Positions 4,694 through 5,356 of a DNA stretch of 5,356 nucleotides are shown piece by piece. This DNA is from an uncultured Xanthobacteraceae bacterium. GTDB taxonomy: Bacteria > Pseudomonadota > Alphaproteobacteria > Rhizobiales > Xanthobacteraceae. The stretch spans positions 1 through 5,356 of the forward strand of contig CATPCO010000033.1 in assembly GCA_955652925.1 (NCBI GenBank). The letters are read 5' to 3'. A program made the translations under genes and the position numbers. The notes beneath the pieces are model-generated. The model saw only the letters and a list, made by a program, of their open reading frames with translations. It ran no database searches and had not been told where the DNA came from. Every line of letters begins with the position of its first letter. The first letter of the stretch is position 1.

Positions 4694-5356
4694 GTTCCTG
4701 TGCCAATTGCTCGAGCCGTTGCGCGAGCTTTCCGAGCTCCCATTCCCGCGCCAGGGCCGCCGCCTCGTTCCAGGCCGGCGTCTGGTTGCGCAAAGGCGGG
4801 AGTGGCGCAGACGCGTCCATGGTCGCGATGCGCCGGTAAAGGCGCAGCTCCTCGGCTTGGTGCGGGAAGCGGCCGCCATCGAGCGCGGCGTCAAGCGTGC
4901 CGTAGCGCGCGAGCAAGGCCGCGGCTCCTTTTTCGCCCACCCCCTTCGCGCCTGGCAATCTGTCCGATGGATCGCCGCGCAGCGCGATGAAGTCGGGCAC
5001 CTGTTCCGGCTCCACTCCATAGCGCGCGCGCACTTCGGGGGGGCCAATGCGCGCCATCTCGCCTGCTCGCAGCGGCTGGATGACCGTCGTCGCAGCAGAC
5101 ACGAGTTGAAAGGTATCGCGGTCCCCGCTTGCCACGACAACAGTGCCGCCGCGCTTCTCCTCCTTGGCTACTGCAGCCGCGAGAAAATCATCGGCTTCGA
5201 AGCCCGGCGCCTTTGCGTTTGCAAATCCGCATGCCGTTACAAAGGACGGCAGCAAATCGAGCTGTTCAATCAAGGCTTCGTCGAAATGCCGGCCGCTCTG
5301 ATAGCCGGGAAATGCCTTATGGCGATAAGTCGGCGCATCGAGCGTGTCCCAGCCGA
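4680..5356 (-). CDS. 5'-3' exonuclease (Pol I N-terminal/FEN-type 5' nuclease), 5' end outside window
   Basis: The frame is open from the right edge, giving 224 visible residues that start GWDTLDAPTYRHKAFPGYQ. The TTG at 5273 is internal, because conserved sequence continues upstream of it. This is a structure-specific 5' nuclease that trims flaps and primers with two metal ions. Metal-binding acidic motifs are EADD (visible residues 53-56), SGDRD (76-80) and GDPSDRLPG (127-135). The last runs into a helix-hairpin-helix, KGVGEKGAAALLARYG (137-152), that binds the duplex. By comparison with E. coli Pol I, about 60-70 N-terminal residues with the first metal ligands are missing at the edge. The protein ends about 70 residues after the helix-hairpin-helix with no polymerase domain, so it is a stand-alone nuclease rather than the start of polA. 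It converges on the gamma-glutamyltransferase-like gene. Its last four residues (RSPG) and TGA stop lie within the right unit of the repeat at 4616-4693. Confidence 0.92.
   Translation of the reverse strand, partial: GWDTLDAPTYRHKAFPGYQSGRHFDEALIEQLDLLPSFVTACGFANAKAPGFEADDFLAAAVAKEEKRGGTVVVASGDRDTFQLVSAATTVIQPLRAGEMARIGPPEVRARYGVEPEQVPDFIALRGDPSDRLPGAKGVGEKGAAALLARYGTLDAALDGGRFPHQAEELRLYRRIATMDASAPLPPLRNQTPAWNEAAALAREWELGKLAQRLEQLAQERSPG

Noticed and set aside
4601..5140. Minus-strand open frame (179 codons) overlapping the exonuclease
   Set aside because: It is a different frame from the one carrying the metal-binding and helix-hairpin-helix motifs, and its end is the repeat read as protein.
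5271..5273. TTG as start of the exonuclease
   Set aside because: Conserved nuclease sequence (YRHKAFPGYQSGR) continues upstream in the same frame to the window edge.

Overview
The window is GC-rich (roughly 60-65 % by eye), densely coded chromosomal DNA. Its protein families, its GTG/TTG starts and its many short palindromic repeats between genes suggest an alphaproteobacterium of the Hyphomicrobiales, most likely near Bradyrhizobium, Rhodopseudomonas or Afipia. That placement is an inference from recognised sequence style, not from a search.

Layout. (1) 2-292 (+): the C-terminal end of an EamA/DMT-type membrane transporter, followed by a possible terminator hairpin. (2) 475-756 (+): a small unrecognised protein of 93 residues with a hydrophobic N-terminus. 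(3) 767-1783 (+): a luciferase-like flavin-dependent monooxygenase of the E. coli YhbW type, 10 bases downstream of (2) and probably co-transcribed with it. (4) 1780-2062: an intergenic region with two tandem, nested palindromic elements, then the leader and a strong Shine-Dalgarno site of the next gene. (5) 2063-2734 (+): a dienelactone hydrolase family protein with an intact Cys-Asp-His triad and a TTG start. (6) 2735-2891: a gap filled almost entirely by two further palindromic repeats. (7) 2892-4619 (+): a cytosolic protein of the gamma-glutamyltransferase family. (8) 4616-4693: a palindromic repeat pair in which the + gene and the converging - gene both end. (9) 4680-5356 (-): the C-terminal two thirds or more of a 5'-3' exonuclease of the Pol I N-terminal-domain type, running off the right edge.

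The genes do not form one recognisable pathway. They look like housekeeping or accessory metabolism (transport, flavin monooxygenase, alpha/beta hydrolase, Ntn-type amidohydrolase) beside a DNA-repair nuclease. I found no defence system, prophage, CRISPR array, transposase gene, tRNA or rRNA.

The most notable content is between the genes. Three repeat types (at 1780-1866 and 1882-1954; 2754-2782; 2793-2861 and 4616-4693) begin GTAG and end CTAC, with one degenerate end. Two of them have the layout of REP/BIME elements: GTAG at the foot of a hairpin, and two such units facing each other. The stems of one family show paired base changes. Three gene ends use stop codons lying inside these elements: TAG at 1781-1783, TAG at 4617-4619, and TGA on the minus strand at 4682-4680. 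This suggests REP-like elements mobilised in trans by a RAYT-type transposase encoded elsewhere, which have come to serve as gene ends.
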